This document shows, one piece after another, positions 61,920 to 64,000 of a stretch of 64,000 nucleotides of DNA. Each line of letters begins with the position of its first letter. Position 1 is the first letter of the stretch. Origin of the DNA: Bacteroidales bacterium (GTDB lineage: Bacteria > Bacteroidota > Bacteroidia > Bacteroidales > P3). The notes under the pieces were generated by a model, which was not told where the DNA came from, did not search any database, and was given only the letters and a program-made list of their open reading frames with translations. Position numbers and translations under genes: made by a program. Location of the stretch: positions 186,001-250,000 of the forward strand of contig JAFVBA010000010.1 of NCBI GenBank assembly GCA_017480245.1, written 5' to 3'.

Positions 61920-63761
61920 TTACTTTATTGTGTAAATAATTTTACCGTCAGAGGATTCGGTAAAAGAAAGTCTGTCTTCACGTATTCCGCTTTTGACAAT
62001 ATAATTTTTAAGTGCAGTATTCATCTTTTTACTTGCAGATATATTGATACGTACTCTCACCGAAGATTGCAAAAATGCAATAAAACCATCAAGAACAGTC
62101 TGCGAAATATCGTCAAAATTCACTCCGCTTTCGTCAAATGCGATACAATTCAACTCAACCCACGCTCCGCTTTCCAAAGGTTTCTGTTCAATGGTAAGAT
62201 TGTCGGTATTCTTATCAATTTTTGCAACATAAAACAAATAACCTTTCTTGTCCAAAACGCAAATATAGGTTTTGGTTTTGTCAATTACGAAAGTAAAGTC
62301 TGGATGTTCGTCCGCAATATAATAAGATGTATTTTCAGTGTTGTCTGTTGAGAAAAGAGTTAAAGAAACATCGCCCTGAAGTTCTTTTTTCATCTTTCCG
62401 TTAATCAAAATACGCTCTTGGGCTTGGAATTTATCGGCAAGAGTAAATTGATTTATCTCAAAAAATCCGTTATCCGTGTTTTTGAAAGTAGAATATGCTG
62501 TTTTGCCGTCAGTACTTACGCAAACAGGGTGTTCATTACCTTCAGTATTGACAGGATAACCGATATTCTGGGCAGGAAGTTCCTTTTTGGTGTCATAAAC
62601 AAAGATGTCGCTGCCACCTAGTGTCTTTCTGCCGTTGGAAAGAAAGTAAAGAGTTTTGTTATCCGCCGCTATAAATGGATAAGTTTCGTTGCCGAAAGTA
62701 TTAACATTGCGTCCGAGGTTTTCAGGTTCGCTCCAAGTGTCTTTTCCCGTGCGTTTGGCTACCCAAATATCGTATCCGCCTTTGCCGCCAGCCCTGTTGC
62801 TGACAAAATATAAGTAGTTGCCGTCAGCACTTACGGACGGAGAAAATTCATCATAGGTATTGGTGTTTATATTCAACGGTTTGGCATTTGAAAATACCTC
62901 GCCGATTCGTTCAATACAATAAATATCCCACGTTTCGTTGTCTTTGAGATTGCTTTTTACAGAATAGAAAATATAATTATTGTCTGCAGTTATGGAAACA
63001 CCCGACAGAGGAAATTCATTATTGAAAGGGTCTTGAACAATAAAGCCTTTGTCATAAAATCCCGTGGAATCCAACTGACTTCTTTGCAAATAACGATTCT
63101 TAGACGTGGAAACCTCTGCCGTAAATGAGTCAAAATTGGTGTCTTTGCGCACTTCCTCTCTTATAAACCAAATCTCGCTTTTATCCCAAGACACAAATGG
63201 TTCGTAATAATTCTTATTCTTGGCAAGAAAGTTGATTTTCTTAGGTTCAAAAGGCACCTTGTTTTCCATAGTTGCCTTAAGAAAATCACTCCAGTCAATG
63301 TAATTTATTGCAATCTGCTGCAGAGAATCGTAATTGTTGTTATGGTCGGTAAGAGTTAGGAAATACTCAAAGTTTTTTGAAGCATCGGTGTAGCGTTCTT
63401 CTGTATAATCAATCATACCTAAGTAATAATAAAGATAAGGATGGGAAAACTCAGGACAATTCTCCTTTACAAGCGGAAAATACTTCATAATCATTGTAGT
63501 ATTGTCCTTAACTACGCCAATCATTCCCATAAGGAAGTAAGCGGATGCGAAATTCTCATTCTCCTTTATTATATCCTGCAAAAGCAAAGAAGCCTGTGAG
63601 TATTTCTTTTCGTTGAAATAGCCCACAGCCTTCTCATATTTTTTCTGTAAAGTCTTGCTTACGTCTTCTTTGCACTCATCATAATCCAACAAACTCTTCT
63701 CCTGAGCAAATAATATACAGGAGACAATTATTGAAATTATGAAAAGGCAGATTTTTTTCAT
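61920..63761 (-). CDS. TPR-PD40-OmpA-like protein, PorE-like
   Basis: 613 residues. Signal peptide MKKICLFIISIIVSCILFAQ; TPR helices (about 35-160); a PD40/WD40-like propeller (about 185-430) with SGVSITADNNYIFYSV, SPSVSADGNYLYFVSNRAGG, YPFIAADNKTLYFLSNGR; a regulatory-domain-like segment (about 440-525); and a degenerate OmpA-like end (IAFDESGVNFDDISQ ... SGIREDRLSF). This order matches PorE of the T9SS, a periplasmic lipoprotein that links the machine to peptidoglycan. The OmpA motif for binding diaminopimelate is not intact, so a PorE paralogue is equally possible. Overlaps the next gene upstream by 4 bases. Confidence 0.75.
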   Translation of the reverse strand: MKKICLFIISIIVSCILFAQEKSLLDYDECKEDVSKTLQKKYEKAVGYFNEKKYSQASLLLQDIIKENENFASAYFLMGMIGVVKDNTTMIMKYFPLVKENCPEFSHPYLYYYLGMIDYTEERYTDASKNFEYFLTLTDHNNNYDSLQQIAINYIDWSDFLKATMENKVPFEPKKINFLAKNKNYYEPFVSWDKSEIWFIREEVRKDTNFDSFTAEVSTSKNRYLQRSQLDSTGFYDKGFIVQDPFNNEFPLSGVSITADNNYIFYSVKSNLKDNETWDIYCIERIGEVFSNAKPLNINTNTYDEFSPSVSADGNYLYFVSNRAGGKGGYDIWVAKRTGKDTWSEPENLGRNVNTFGNETYPFIAADNKTLYFLSNGRKTLGGSDIFVYDTKKELPAQNIGYPVNTEGNEHPVCVSTDGKTAYSTFKNTDNGFFEINQFTLADKFQAQERILINGKMKKELQGDVSLTLFSTDNTENTSYYIADEHPDFTFVIDKTKTYICVLDKKGYLFYVAKIDKNTDNLTIEQKPLESGAWVELNCIAFDESGVNFDDISQTVLDGFIAFLQSSVRVRINISASKKMNTALKNYIVKSGIREDRLSFTESSDGKIIYTIK

Positions 63762-64000
63762 ATTCCTTGATTATTAACTGCCTTTTGAATGCCGTCCATT
63801 AAGGAATCCAATCCGTTTTGCAGTTGTTTTTTGAACATCATCAGTGTTATAGTGTTACCATCTATATTAGCCTCTGCGGTAAGGTTGCAAGTTCTTTCGC
63901 CTGTTTTCTCAAACAAAAGATTGACAAGGAAATTGAATCCGCCCATTATTTCTTTGCCGCTGCCGATTGTAATATAATCAAAAGGTTTTCTTTCTTTTAT
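63758..64000 (-). CDS. SRPBCC/polyketide-cyclase-like protein (5' part off window)
   Basis: The frame continues to the window edge: IKERKPFDYITIGSGKEIMG ... then GGFNFLVNLLFEKTGERTCNLTAEANIDGN and a C-terminal helix MMFKKQLQNGLDSLMDGIQKAV. The closing beta strands and long helix fit the START/SRPBCC hydrophobic-ligand-binding fold common as a short protein in Bacteroidetes. Ligand unknown. The ATG at 63946 is internal. Its stop overlaps the PorE-like start (ATGA), so both are one operon. Confidence 0.65.
   Translation of the reverse strand: MKERKPFDYITIGSGKEIMGGFNFLVNLLFEKTGERTCNLTAEANIDGNTITLMMFKKQLQNGLDSLMDGIQKAVNNQGI

Overview
The window looks like a chromosomal segment of an AT-rich member of the Bacteroidetes, most likely order Bacteroidales. 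The evidence is the recurring Bacteroidetes promoter (TTTG, about 19 bp, TAnnTTTG), the type IX secretion (T9SS) genes (porX, a PorE-like protein, a protein with a C-terminal sorting domain), the BT_3928, DUF4831 and DUF1599 families, the folP-cdaA and purH-mreB gene pairs, and GH92 and GH29 glycosidases. Functional T9SS argues against the genus Bacteroides. No rRNA, tRNA, CRISPR array, insertion sequence or prophage gene was seen.

Layout. 1-3 kb: minus-strand operon of a zinc metallopeptidase, a PASTA protein and a large exported protein cut by the window edge. 3-7 kb: yicC, a TPR protein and a short form of ispG. 7-13 kb: secreted nuclease, two tiny paralogous lipoproteins, a MauE/thioredoxin-like protein, porX, tsaE and a glsA-like acyltransferase. 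13-21 kb: a 1625-residue Type ISP restriction-modification enzyme, a structured RNA candidate, an ECF sigma factor fused to a transmembrane segment and a beta-barrel-like domain, and a glsB-like N-acyltransferase. 21-31 kb: a GH92 mannosidase and a cobalamin riboswitch in front of a 1734-residue T9SS/DUF4465 surface protein, then an orphan transcription unit. 31-44 kb: dinB, two EamA transporters, agmatine-to-putrescine genes, WG-repeat and DUF4831 proteins, cdaA-folP, DUF1599, a BT_3928 protein and a lone DppB-type permease. 44-64 kb: a tiny exported protein, ppdK, eno, an FMN protein, a decayed membrane-protein gene, a small HTH, mpg, mreB, purH, engB, a phosphatase, two DUF1573 proteins, an aminotransferase, a LolC/E-type permease, a fucosidase, a PorE-like protein and the end of an SRPBCC protein.

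The most unusual signal lies between the genes. Intergenic gaps repeatedly hold symmetric arrays made of 21-22 bp units (two helical turns) or 7 bp units (a third of 21). Unit sequence differs from array to array, but the plan recurs: short units in tandem, often palindromic themselves, arranged so that the left side is the reverse complement of the right side. At least five arrays with 21-22 bp period, six copies of an 86-bp-type element and ten heptamer-type hairpins are visible. They abut or overlap stop codons and in two cases supply the last codons of a gene.

The genes suggest a glycan-using cell (GH92, GH29) that exports proteins through T9SS, takes up corrinoids, makes putrescine from agmatine, signals with c-di-AMP and probably makes amino-acid lipids through GlsA/GlsB.
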